64,000 bases of DNA from Paragorgia papillata (taxonomy: Eukaryota > Cnidaria > Anthozoa > Scleralcyonacea > Coralliidae): positions 8,202,501-8,266,500 of the forward strand of contig JAWNZC010000314.1 of NCBI GenBank assembly GCA_035771165.1, given 5' to 3'. The position numbers and the translations under genes are program-made. Shown piece by piece: positions 1 to 27,419 of the stretch; position 1 is the first letter of the stretch; every line of letters begins with the position of its first letter. The notes below the pieces were generated by a model. The model saw nothing but the letters and a program-made list of their open reading frames with translations. It was not told the DNA's origin and did no database searches.

Positions 1-792
1 GTTCTAGTTTGAGCCACACATTGTTTGTTTCTGACCAGAACTGGAACTTCTGAGTTGCTTGTCTAGGTAGGGGGCTGTTCACATGCGACCGGGTTATCTC
101 GGGGGGTAGGGATAACTCGGGGGCTAGGGTCAAAGTTGACCCTATTTCACATGATAAAACGCAACTACCAAGTTGTCCCTGGCCCCCGAGATAACCCTAG
201 CTTCATGTGAACGCTTCACCCCGAGTTATCCCGAGCAACAGCATAAATACGCATGCCTAAGTTGACCCTACCCCCCGAGGTAACTCGGGTGAAAGCGTTC
301 ACATGGAGGTAGGGATGACTCGGGGGCTAGGGTTACAGTACCCATCGCTCCGACCGAGTTATCCCTATCCCCCGAGTTATCTCGGTCTCATGTGAACGGT
401 TTACTTTTTTAACATGGAAATAAACTAACACCGAGTTATCTCGGGGGATAGGGATAACCCTACCCCCCAAGATAACTCGCCTCATGTGAACAGGCCCTTA
501 GGGCCTAAGGTGGCACTGTTCAAGATACTGTTCACCGTATACTGTCTTTGATTTTCTTCTAAATGCCCACTAAAATTATTATGATAGTAATACAGTTGGT
601 GTTCTTGACCATAAATATGTTTTTGGCCCTTCTCAGAGCTGCGTCGGGCCAAAAACATATTTATGCCCGCAAACATCAACTCTATTGTTATAATCTAGAT
701 GAGCAACTTTCACAAACATCTGCATCCCATAAATCATTATAGTTTTCTCAGATTGCTTATAATTATACTATACTAATTCACTAAAGTCTTAC
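1..792. other. Intron of the EFHC-like gene, mostly a foldback element
   Basis: No coding exon was seen here. Positions 71-497 are a foldback element listed separately. The rest is AT-rich with a short inverted repeat (about 600-665) around 'ggccaaaaacatatttatg', also found near 18920-18990. Confidence 0.6.
71..497 (+). mobile_element. Foldback element, copy 1 of a ~427-bp family built from 'gataactcggggg' words
   Basis: The ends are gggctgttcacatgcga and the inverse of catgtgaacaggccc. Inside, the words cgagttatccct and gataactcggggg recur on both strands, so almost the whole element can fold. A near-identical copy lies inverted at 61967-62392. TA or TTA flanks the ends. The TIR (GGGCCTGTTCACATG) resembles those of PIF/Harbinger-type MITEs, but the class is an inference. 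Confidence 0.85.
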
Positions 793-3700
793 TTGTTGAG
801 GTGGTTCGCCTTTTCTTTCATTCACATCAACTGAAGGAAAATCAGTGATTCCAAACTTCTCTGCATAGTATTCCTTAGTGAACTGATCACATTCATACAA
901 GAAGAATCGTCTTCCTAACATGGTTACTGTTTGACCAACCATGAGGTCACACGGACGAAACCATTCTTTAATTTCATGTTCGGAAAGTTCCAGCACAGCC
1001 CTGGAAAATGATGCTATACGGAAAATAATAAAATGAAATAAAAACCAGTTAGGCTCTGTTTAGACGTCGCTCTTGTGTCGAGTCAAATCCAACTATAAAA
1101 GATTCGACTAAAAGTCTAAAATGCGTCACAAGCGTGGCAAGTTTTTATTCGTCAGATCTGTGATGGATTTGGTTTAAGTGATTGATTAGAAATTTATATG
1201 AAGAACATCAAACCAACTAAATCAAAATGGTGCCAGTCAATGGAACTCGCCACATGTTGACTAAAATCCATCGTAAGAATCCACGCCGCTCTTGTGTTAG
1301 ATAATCCATGATGCTGTCATAGATTTGAACCGAGTTTGACTTAGATTTGACATTGTCTTCATACATTGGACTTGTGAAGCATTTGTGATAGATTTAAGCT
1401 AAACAATTAAGATTTGACTCGACACAAGAGCGACGTCTAAACTGGGCCCTACATGATGGAGCAATTTTTTCATGCAATTTCAGGCCTGGAATTGACGTAA
1501 AAAATATCCACGGCAATTGAATTGAAAATTGAGAGTACACCGAATAGAAGCTCTCTACAGCAATTTTGCAGTCTCCGCGGTATTTTTCATGTGTTTCTGT
1601 GGTTTGTGTTTGTTGATATTCACCCTGTCATTGTCTGTAGTGATCCACGGCATTTTTCTCTCTTAGCATAGCAATTGCCGTGAGTGCTGCAATTTGATGA
1701 AATTTATCCAGCCCAGTAACTTGCCCTGCCACGGCATTGTGCGAGATTGTGTACAAGATCGCACGCAATGTGCACCTATTTTTATCAACATATTTTAAAA
1801 TCCTATTATCCTAAGTGCTACACTGGCCCAAACTGGCTCCTATGTTATTTTACTTGGTCTAATGCTAAAACATTTTACTCATCAAGGGGGAACCTTGGCA
1901 AGGCGAAGGGTTATTAAATTCAGCTGATATGACAAAATTAGTAAATTACCACTGTCGGGTGTACTGTGAGTCACACTTAGCCTGCATGTACAGCTGTGTA
2001 GATGCCTGATTTTCCTTCTTTAGAAAACAGGGAAAGGGAGGAAGAGAAATCAGGCATTGTCTGCATGCAGGCTATTACTACACCTGCAATTGACGGTACC
2101 GAAAAAGATGGCGGCGGTACATTTAACCACAATGCTTTGCGACCTCAAATCATCTCAAATAACAAGTAAACATTGTTTATCACGCTAAGATGGATTAAGT
2201 AAGCAAGAACTTCATTCCTACCAAAGTTGATCGTTTTAAAACCATATCTTCCAATAATTTTGCAAGAAACAATATTTACTACACACAAAGGATTGTGGTT
2301 AAATGTACAAGTCGCCATCTTTTTCGGTACGGTCAATTGAACTTGTGAGTAACTAGGATTCTTATAATTGAAATTAGTACTCATTGAAGTAACAGAATAA
2401 GTTGGCAGTGTATTGTATTTTTGGATATTTTTAAAATTTATTTACGACAATCAAAGTGTATCTTACATTGAGTAGAGTTCCTGTCCTTGGGAAGTCTTTG
2501 ACGTTGAATAAGAACAGGGAAAGGATCACGTCCATCATTTGGACTGTGGACTTCTCTCACTTCAACTGTATCATCAACAAGATAGTAATGGAGGATCTAG
2601 ATTTAAAAATTCAAACAAAACAATACTGTTAAAAGAATAAAACATAGTAGGTTTAATATTAATATGTCTCAATGGTTTTGCGTTACCGTATTTTCAAGAA
2701 ATTTTAATAAAGGGCCACACCCACAGATCTCGATCTATACAACTGCAGTTGGTAATCTCAAATTGTAGAATGATTAAAGGACATTGGCAACAAAATTAAG
2801 TTTGTCTAATTTGAAAGAACTCACAAAATTGTAATAGAATCTGATCCTTTACAATTTTTTCGTATCTTTCTTCGTTTTCAAGATATTTCAATTTGTTTAA
2901 TATGTAAATGAAATGGTCTCTGATGTCATGAGCAGGGTACAGTATTTTCACTTTATTTTTTTTTATACTCTAACGCCAGACGATTTTACTCATTAAAGGA
3001 AGAGCCCTCAGACATCCTGCCAGGCAGCACTGAGATGTTACAGTATTTTTTAAATAACCAATATTGCCCATAGGCGTATAGCAGGGGGGGGCAGGGAGGC
3101 CCTCCCACAATATTTGAAAAATCAAAATTCAGGCACTTTCTACTAGGAATTTCAGGCAATTTTGACATGTATTGCTGTGAAATGTTCAAGAAAAATTCAT
3201 ATGTTAATTAAGACTGAAAAATCAACACTTAATCCTACATTTTTCAGTTTTTCAGACAAAAATCTCTGCCCCACAAGTACAGAATTGGGCTGCTACACCT
3301 ATGATATTGCCTGATTGCAGGTTACCGGTACTCAATCACCCTCCTGAATGCTTTTGCAACAGCCCTATGCTGTGCACATGCTTGGGTGTACATGCATCTA
3401 TACTGCAACAAACTGCTCAGGATGTGATCATTCTGAAATTTGATTGTTCCTGATCGAAGAATATTCTATTGTAACTTACTTATTTAGTAAACATCAGAAA
3501 ATCTTGCATGCTGACATAGTATCTATACTTGCATGCACAGTAGATACAAAAAGTGTACTTACATAAGGTTTCATCTCACCAAACATGCTATCCCTGTCAT
3601 CCCAGACACAATAGAAGCGTAGCACTTTTCTATCCATAACCAAGAACTGTCTGAGTTTATCAAAATCTGATGGTGTGATGTAACTTCTTGGTGGCTGCTT

Positions 3701-5746
3701 CCTTGATTCATTGTAAGGATCCTTTGCCATCTCTTCTGTAGGACTGAGATCAATACCTTCACTTGCCATGAATTCCTATAGTGATCCAAACAATTACAGT
3801 TCAAGAGTAGGTGTCAGGAATTCCCTGACACAGACTATTAACCTATAAATAAGGTGCTTCACAGGGGCTAAAATCTGGGAAAATGTTCCCAACTTTTATT
3901 TTTACAGGGAGCCCAAATGTTTATTAGTGAAGGATAGTTAATTATCAGTAAAATGGGTTTATTGATCTGCATGTGTATTTTTTAATAATAATTAAGTTTA
4001 TTAAATCGCTAGTTAATAGATTGAAGCTTAAAGCTGTTTGGTTACGTGAGAGCACTCAAGAGTGATGCAAGAAAAGAAGCCCACCCACTCGAGAGTCCCA
4101 CAAGGTTAACTAATTATTATGAGGCACACTATTGTTAAATAAAAATAGCACCTCATAATAAGTTTAAACCTCGCAGGAGTCTCACAAATGGGTGGGCTTT
4201 TTTCTCATGTCTCTCTCAAGTGCTCTAGCTCTTTAAGCTTCTAAACTAGCAATTTAATAAACTTCTTAATAAGAAATATACTAATATTAAACATCCTTCA
4301 CTAATAAACGTTTGGGCTCCCTGTGCAATTTTGCAATTAAAAAGTCATAAATGATATAGAATTGTTTGTGCATGACTTCACATACACCATCTTGGTTGAT
4401 TTTCTTGGGTTATGGAAATGAACTAGAAATCAACTAAGATGGCATATCTGATACCTGGTGATTGCAAACAATCTATTTAAATTAGCTAAGAAATAATTAC
4501 ATTATTTTGCAACTTAGAAACCAAAGCAATTTATCAGTCTAAAGTTGAAATAGAGAAAAAACTGTCAACTTAAACAAAGATAAATTTTCCCTAACAGGGG
4601 CTAAGTGTCCCCAACAGGGGGGCTACAGCACCCCTCTCCTGCCCCCCCTGGCACCACCACTATGCCCTGGGTACGAGGTTGCGACTGTATCGTTCCTTTT
4701 GGAACAATGCAGCCTTTAGTATTTTACTCTGGCTAATGCCAGATTATTTTACTCTAGCTATAAATGCCAGATGCCAAGAGGTAAATTGGAGTTGTTGCAT
4801 ATTTTTTTCATTTGAGTACTGTAAGAGTTTTGAAAATACTTTAGTGAAGCTATTTTTTAAGGTTATGTAAGTTGCATCAAACTGTAACAGTTATATACTG
4901 TACCTTGGTCCACTCATCACAATTACACACACGAAATACTTTGCCATAGAATGTAACATTAATGCCCAAATTAAGATCTTTCCAGTGCCAACAATTGCCA
5001 AGATCATCTTTTGGTAACTGTTGCCTTTTGATCAGCTTTCCTTGAGGAATGCCACTACAGACGAAAAGAGAATCGTATTTCTATTTACAATTCAAACTCC
5101 TACTCCGACTTATAATTTTAACGTGACATTTATAATTAATCACAAAGCTTTATAACCGGTAAAAAAACTCGCATATTTTAAAATCGATTTTTAAAATCTA
5201 CCTGTTTTCTACAACTGGCTCAATCACGGCAATAGAATCATCTTCTAAATAATAATAAATCTTCACAGGACGAACCCTGTAATGCTCAGAAGCAGACTCG
5301 TGAACCGTCTGCTTAAAGTAGCCCAAAAACAACAACACTTTCTTGTCAAAACCAACGTGTGCTGGGATGAAATCTTCAGGTGGCGCTTGAACTTTTTGAC
5401 CATAAGTTAAAGACGGTTTCAGGTTTGCTAATTCGTCCAGTTCTTCTCTGGTTAGTTCATTGACTGGCAAAGGTTCTCCTCCGATTGCTGTTTTTGGTGT
5501 TACTGGCAAAGCGTAGCCATTTCTCCAGCCCAGACTCTGTGATCGATGAAACCTTGTTTTCTAGAAAAGAATTAAAATCTTCATTTACAACACACGTTCT
5601 AAATTTGATATCAAAACAACATCCGTATTTGTCTAGTGGCATTCGGTCCGAGAATCCTTTCATTCAAACATTTCATAATTTCCCTTTCTCTCTCTTCTTA
5701 CCGTAGGATCATTGAAGTTATTTCCAGGGAAAAAAGGTAAAGACAT
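793..5746 (-). CDS. EFHC1: EFHC1/EFHC2-like DM10-domain ciliary protein, 5' part (3' end outside window)
   Basis: Six coding exons read right to left: 5702-5746, 5202-5560, 4904-5054, 3563-3775, 2467-2596, 793-1013. Phases join without a break to give 373 codons, about the first 60% of the 640-residue human protein. The start is the ATG at 5744-5746 ([11 protein letters not shown], matching the family's LPFLPGTSF opening). Visible hallmarks are [14 protein letters not shown], a first DM10 domain with [19 protein letters not shown] and [19 protein letters not shown], and a second with [14 protein letters not shown] and [14 protein letters not shown]. The last exon ends after the [11 protein letters not shown] segment, before the third DM10. 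The final acceptor is the upstream TATAG at 1014-1015, not the nearer CCAG, because only that choice keeps phase and family length. In other animals this family binds the inner wall of axonemal doublet microtubules (known for the family). The third DM10 and the EF-hand end should lie left of position 1. EFHC1 versus EFHC2 is not settled. Confidence 0.95.
1052..1449. mobile_element. Foldback element 'ctgtttagacgtcgctcttg'
   Basis: Left ctgtttagacgtcgctcttg then tgtcgagtcaaatc; the right end gatttgactcgacacaagag then cgacgtctaaactgggccc is the inverse. TA flanks both edges. It lies in the EFHC-like intron between exons 5 and 6. Confidence 0.85.
2087..2339. mobile_element. Foldback element containing 'accgaaaaagatggcg'
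   Basis: Left caattgacggtaccgaaaaa and right ttttttcggtacggtcaattg type ends are inverted through tacatttaaccacaat. A shorter inverted pair, tagcctgcatg, lies just to its left (1979-2072). EFHC-like intron 5. Confidence 0.8.
3905..4323. mobile_element. Foldback element with 'cagggagcccaaa' ends
   Basis: Left cagggagcccaaatgtttat then tagtgaagga; right tccttcactaataaacgttt then gggctccctg. Inner arms pair agaaaagaagcccacccact with tgggtgggcttttttctcat. CAGGG ends are seen in many hAT elements, but no 8-bp duplication is visible. EFHC-like intron 3. Confidence 0.8.
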
Positions 5747-6107
5747 TCTGTAGGTTAGTCTACTGATTTCAAAACAAGGACAAATCTCACGTCTTTTCTC
5801 AAAGTTATCCCACCACAAAATGCAAGAACTGACCAAATCTTGCGGTTTCCAAAGTTGTTAATCAGCGTCTGGTTGCTATGATACAGTTGTTAAGGTGATT
5901 ATATAGTCGTTTCCAGAGCCCGTGTTTCTGGCGCGGTCTGGCTGTCGAAAACAGCAGCGCGCAGCTCCATAGACCACGCATAAACATTGACGCATAAACA
6001 GACAGACAAGCCAAAATTGAAACTCGGGGATTTCTAAAGTCATTTTCCACAGGTCATTTTCTATTGTCAAGTGCAAGAATAAATTATATACTCAAACAAA
6101 CATGCAT

Positions 6108-6474
6108 TAAAGGGTATTGGCAACAAAAATTAAGTTTGTCTAATTTGAGAGAACTCATAAAATTGTAATAGATCTTTTAAAATTTTTTCGTATTTCAATT
6201 TATTTAATATGTAAATGAGATGGTCTCTGACGTCAGGGAGTAGGGTACAGTATTTCCAGACGTAGCAAAATCCTAAGTTATATCTCAAAAACGCCTCGAG
6301 ACACTGAACATTTCATCCCTGCCCCTGACGTCAGAGCCCATCTCATTTACATATTAAACAAATTGAAATATCTTGCAAATGAAGAAAGACACGAAAAAGT
6401 TGTAAAAGATCTTCTATTACAATTTCACGAGTTCTTTCAAAGAAACTTAATTCGTTTATTGCCAATACCCTTTA
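6108..6474. mobile_element. 'aaagggtattggcaacaaaa' foldback element
   Basis: Left taaagggtattggcaacaaa and right tattgccaataccctttaat are inverted over more than 100 bp (aatatgtaaatgagatggtc paired with its inverse). Other members are 17036-17490 (complete, with a different loop), 2776-2950 and 31722-31860 (left arms only). It lies upstream of the EFHC-like start. Confidence 0.85.
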
Positions 6475-6982
6475 ATACTGACGTAATAACCGCGCAGCGC
6501 TATTGGTCTTTGGTTGTTGTTGCGGTGTTGCCTACAATTCTTGTAAGTAGTGTACACGTGTACTTCTACAAACTAGAGAGCTTCAGCAACAGACGTTTTA
6601 CAGCCACGGACGGCGTTTTAATTCAATAGCATTTTTCATTCAAAACAATGATAATGAGCAATTTAAAATTCCAAGAGCAAAGTGAACGCCGTCGTCGTTC
6701 TACACAAGACGTCATTGAGAGCATTTTCACGGTTCTTGAGACGACGGGAACTTCCAGAATGTTGAGGCCTATCATCGTTGTTTTTCTACAATGAGACATA
6801 CTTTTAAAGTAGAAAAATTGTATTTTAAGGGGGATAATTTCATTACATTACAATATAAAATAAAGGATCTGTATTTTTATATAAAGATGAAATTTAAGCT
6901 TATGAGCTAACAGTTTAGATATGCGATTATTCATAGCCTTCGTTTTGGGTAAAAAAGTCTTTTCAAAGAATACGCGGTTCAG

Positions 6983-7042
6983 TAGCCTGCGTGCAGACTT
7001 CTCCCGTTTCCGGAAACGGGGGAAGTCTGCACGCAGGCTAGC
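6983..7042. repeat. Near-perfect 56-bp palindrome
   Basis: tagcctgcgtgcagacttct then cccgtttcc mirrors ggaaacgggggaagtctgca then cgcaggcta. Short copies of tagcctgca/gcaggcta recur at 1979, 2072, 7167 and 7443. Intergenic. Confidence 0.8.
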
Positions 7043-7644
7043 GGTTCAGTAGTTCTGTATTGTATTCCTGTTCTTCCGGTCACCGTCCGTGTCTCAAAAA
7101 CGCCTAATATGCTTAAGCTCTCTATTCTCATGTATGCGCAAACGCTTAGCTGCGGCGTGCCGGCGCTAGCCTGCATCAGGCTGTACTTGGCTCAGGCTTG
7201 CGTGTTAGCTCCAAATTCCATGTAACTCACTCAAAAAAAAACCCCATCCAAAACCGGCTAAGCGTCTTCCCAAATCTGCTGAATAAAATCTGGTTAACCA
7301 GAATAAAGTTCTTAGTACTTATATGGCCGCTTTGAAGGTGAAAGATCAAAGACACGAGATAACTAAAATAGCCTGAGTGACAGCCCCCATTCTGGAGTAC
7401 AAAAGATATCACTTGCAACTCCCCAGAAAGAAGTCCGCTACGCAGGCTATGCTCAGGGACTGACAAACCTACTCATGACAGCATGACTCACTGGAGTCTG
7501 GAGTCACTGGTAAAGGGGCTTTATACTCATCCCTATGACAATTCCTATTGAGCTTTTGCACGTATTCCCAAGCTGAGTGGCAAATCAATATAAACAAAAG
7601 AATTACCATCCATTATTTGGTCAACTAAACGTCGGCACTTCGAG

Positions 7645-7806
7645 GCTACATTTACACGGTACCGGACGAGACCGGTCTCGAATTCGTCCTATTTCACTGT
7701 GTAAACTGGCGGGAACCCCGGCTCCGAATTTTTCTTCCGTATAAACAGGCGGAACCGTACAAATTCGAGACCGGTTCCGAATTCGTCCGGTACCGTGTCA
7801 ACGGAG
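7645..7806. mobile_element. Short foldback 'ttacacggtaccggacgaga'
   Basis: Left acacggtaccggacgagacc and right tccgaattcgtccggtaccg are inverted, with an inner inverted gtgtaaactggcgggaac and gtataaacaggcggaac pair. Intergenic, between the EFHC-like start and the PTDSS1-like end. Confidence 0.75.
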
Positions 7807-8377
7807 TCTAAAGTTGCCACCCACATGGCGACTTTGACGTCACCTGCAAGAGCCCAATACACCAAGCTTCGCTTTAGCGTTATTGAAGAAAGACAAAAAA
7901 CAAAGAAAATCAACCACTTCAGACGAAAACAAGAAAGCGATAACTTATGGTTTGACTAAGTACATCTTGTGGCAAATTAAAGTATAATTACATCTCATTT
8001 ACAAACTTCGTACCTATAATAGGGTCTTATCTCCGCTCACAGGGCGGGGCAGCGAGCGGAGGTAGAACCCTGCGTATACAAAGTTGCTTACTTTCAGTTA
8101 CATACAACGAAATACAAGCTTTTCTGATTGGTTATACGGGTTTCTCCACTAGTGAAAAGGATCGCATGAGCGTTTTCATACGTTAGCTGTTTTCCGTGAA
8201 AATGTTGTCTTCAGGAAAGTTGTTGTCGGCAGTATAGCGGCAAACTCGCCTGTTAATATCTTGTTAATGTTCTTGTTGCACGGCTTTCACAGACGTCTCT
8301 CCTTGACGAGTAAAATCATCTGGTGTTAGACAGAGCAAAAATTACGCTGTCCCACAACGATGCGCGTGAAAGGGTTA

Positions 8378-8585
8378 ACACTTTGAAGCCTGACGACGAG
8401 TCTTTAGTATTCTATCTGGCCGTGGCTAACGCCAGACGATTTTAGGTCCAGGCCTCAAATGGTTAAAACCTATCTAGCTTTAACCCTTTGAAGCCTGACG
8501 ACGAGTCTTTAGTATTCTATCTGGCTAACGCCAGACGATTTTATTCAACACAGGGAGAGGTTCAGGCCTCACTAAGGGTTAACTA
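8378..8585 (+). repeat. Two copies of 'tattctatctggctaacgcc agacgatttta' repeat
   Basis: gaagcctgacgacgagtctt is repeated at 8392 and 8492. Each copy is followed by the 'gctaacgccagacgatttta' phrase and a closing aggcctca..ggttaa. Looser relatives ('tgccagatgattttactcat') occur near 2970, 4715, 18570, 18880 and 53200, marking an abundant dispersed repeat family. Confidence 0.8.
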
Positions 8586-8818
8586 ACCAGCACAAAATTT
8601 CGACACAAAAAAACCAAGTGATCTAAAAACCTTTGTTCTCCTAAACTAAAAAATGGCAACTTGATTTTTCAAGTAATTTGGACAAAAACAGCCAAAATCA
8701 TGCGCCCGTTTGAGGATGTGAATTTCGATGACTTGTGATATAAAAGTAGTTGGAATGGAAGATGTATATCAATTGAGAACATTTTACTAACTGTTAAAAA
8801 GGATAAAGTTTCCCAAGG

Positions 8819-25396
<16,578 letters not shown>

Positions 25397-25639
25397 AATC
25401 CTTCGTCTGAAGCTGAGTGGTGCCGATCGAATGCAAATATAGACGCCACCTGCGTGTAGGTACGCGTATACAGCTGCAAGGGATCAAAGGTCGAAGGTCA
25501 AAGCTCGACCCAAAGCGCCTAACGCGAAAGTAGAATAGAAAACTACCGTAGTTCTTATTTTGTTTATTTATCTGTTACACTTCCACCTAAATTAACACAC
25601 ATAGGGTATACCTTTGTTGAAAGTTCTCGTTCTACTTTT

Positions 25640-25815
25640 TCTAATTTTAGCTCTAATTCCAGTCTAATTTTACTTTTAGTTCCAATTCCAATTCCAAGTG
25701 CTAATTCTAGTTCTAATTCTAGTTTTAGTTCTAATTTTAGTTCTATTTCTAATTCTAATTTTAGTTTTATTCTAATTTTAGTTATAATTCTAATTCCAGT
25801 TCTAATTCTAATTCT
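25640..25815 (+). repeat. 'ttctaattctagttttagtt' array, left block
   Basis: Hexamer-like ctaatt/ctagtt words in the intergenic space between the two head-to-head genes. The array resumes at 26680-27180 after two inserted palindromic blocks. Confidence 0.9.
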
Positions 25816-26123
25816 ACAGCGTGTATAAAAAAAACGGAACCCTTGGAAAATTAATTAGTATTATTTTAAAGTAGTCGGAAAGCCCTAAAAGAGCTGCGTT
25901 ATAAATTAATCAGCAATAAGTTAAACAGGAAGAGAAAAAGCTTTTAAATACTTTCACCATGCATACACTTCAAGTTATCTTAATTTCCCAGGTGTATAAG
26001 ACCGTGTTTTTACGCATCCGTGGCTCATGAGGTGTTTAGGGCTTTCAAACTACTACAATAGGTTGTTTGAACAGAATACTAACTCATTTTCTAAGGGTTC
26101 CAGGGTTTTTTCACACACTGTAG
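25815..26123. mobile_element. Tc1/mariner-like MITE
   Basis: Left end tacagcgtgtataaaaaaaa then cggaacccttgg. Right end ctaagggttccagggttttt then tcacacactgta. TA is at both edges. TACAGTG-type ends with a TA target are characteristic of Tc1/mariner. It sits within a 'ttctaattctag' array between the PTDSS1-like gene and the unrecognised gene. Confidence 0.7.
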
Positions 26124-26239
26124 TTTTAGCGCAGACCGTCCCAGCGAATTTAATGATAAAGAGTTCTATTTTTGGCGGGCTGTGATTGTTCTATTTCTAT
26201 TTCTAGTTTTATAATTAGTCCTAATTTTACTAAAACCAT

Positions 26240-26660
26240 GATCGCCTCGGATTCTTTTGTTCGGCGAGGGAATGTAAACCTCGTATTTCCCTCATCGCTC
26301 ATGCAAGAGGGAAATTTATCCTTTGTCTTCTAATTTTCCCGTGCATGTTGATGAGGGAAAATTAGAAGACAAAGAAATATTTTGTCTTCTTCTAAATTTC
26401 CCGCTTGCATATATTTTCCCTCATCAACAGGCACGGGAAAATTAGATGCAACTTCTCTGATCAACCGTGTAAATTTCCTGTCGGTAAGATTCTGAAAGTT
26501 TTCCTCGGCGATCATAATATTACAAACTAATACCATGACTTTTCGGGAAATTGGCGATTAACTTTCCCCTTTGCCTCGGGAAGATTTGTAAAAGTCATTG
26601 TCCTTGCGGCCCTCGGACTTTCACAAACCTTCCCTCGGCTGCGGGAAATTTAATCGCTAA
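26240..26660. repeat. Palindromic block 'ttttccctcatcaacatgca'
   Basis: Inverted segments include tcttctaattttcccgtgca then tgttgatgagggaaaattag, with further copies at 26390-26445 and 26560-26650. It splits the ttctaa array. No gene is seen. Confidence 0.7.
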
Positions 26661-26679
26661 TTTCATGTTATTACTTATA

Positions 26680-27180
26680 ATTATAATTTAGTATATATAA
26701 TTATAATTATAATTTTAGTTCTAATTCCAGTTCTAATTCTAGTTTTAATTCTAGTTTTAGTTCTAATTTTAGTTTTATAATTAATATAATTATAATTCCA
26801 GTTTTAATTCTAGTTCTAATTTTAGTTCTAATTCCAGTTCTAATTCTAGTTTTAATTCTAGTTTTAGTTCTAATTTTAGTTTTATAATTAATATAATTAT
26901 AATTCCAGTTTTAATTCTAGTTCTAATTTTAGTTCTAATTCCAGTTCTAATTCTAGTTTTAATTCTAGTTTTAGTTCTAATTTTAGTTTTATAATTAATA
27001 TAATTATAATTCCAGTTCTAATTCTAGTTCTACTAATTCCAGTTCTAATTCTAGTGTTAATTCTAGTTTTAATTCTAATTTTAGTTTTATAATTAGTCCT
27101 AATTTTAGTTATAATTCTAATTCCAGTTCTAATTCTAGTTTTAATTCTAGTTTTAGTTCTAATTTTAGTTTTGTGATTCT
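26680..27180 (+). repeat. 'ttctaattctagttttagtt' array, right block with ~110-bp period
   Basis: Same words as 25640-25815. A longer period is visible because ttttataattaatataatta recurs at about 26770, 26880 and 26990. It ends about 240 bp before the first located exon of the unrecognised gene. Confidence 0.92.
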
Positions 27181-27419
27181 AATTAAACTCCAACTAAATA
27201 TTTTATTACAAAGGGCATATTGTACATTGACCGGCCTATAAAATTACGCTTGCCTTTCATTGCTATGACAACAAAAATGTTGACACTCCATCTCCTTAGA
27301 CAAAACATAACACCACACCATGAATGAGGTATGGCCAGTTGAGATTTTCGTGCAAAGAGAATGTTAGAAATATTACTAACACCGCCCAATTCATATTATT
27401 TTGTTATTTTTTAATTTAG

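Larger units (their letters stand above)
5747..8818. other. Intergenic: EFHC-like start to PTDSS1-like end
   Basis: No coding exon seen. It holds the foldbacks at 6108-6474, 6983-7042 and 7645-7806 and the repeat pair at 8378-8585. The EFHC-like promoter should lie right of 5746, but no core element is convincing. Confidence 0.6.
25397..27419. promoter_or_regulatory. Head-to-head intergenic region (PTDSS1-like / unrecognised gene)
   Basis: Both genes must start from this 2-kb interval, and the first exon of the rightward gene is expected here but was not found. Most of it is ttctaa arrays, a mariner-like MITE and a palindromic block. The first 200 bp next to the PTDSS1-like ATG (25397-25600) are non-repetitive and GC-richer, the likeliest promoter. 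Confidence 0.4.
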
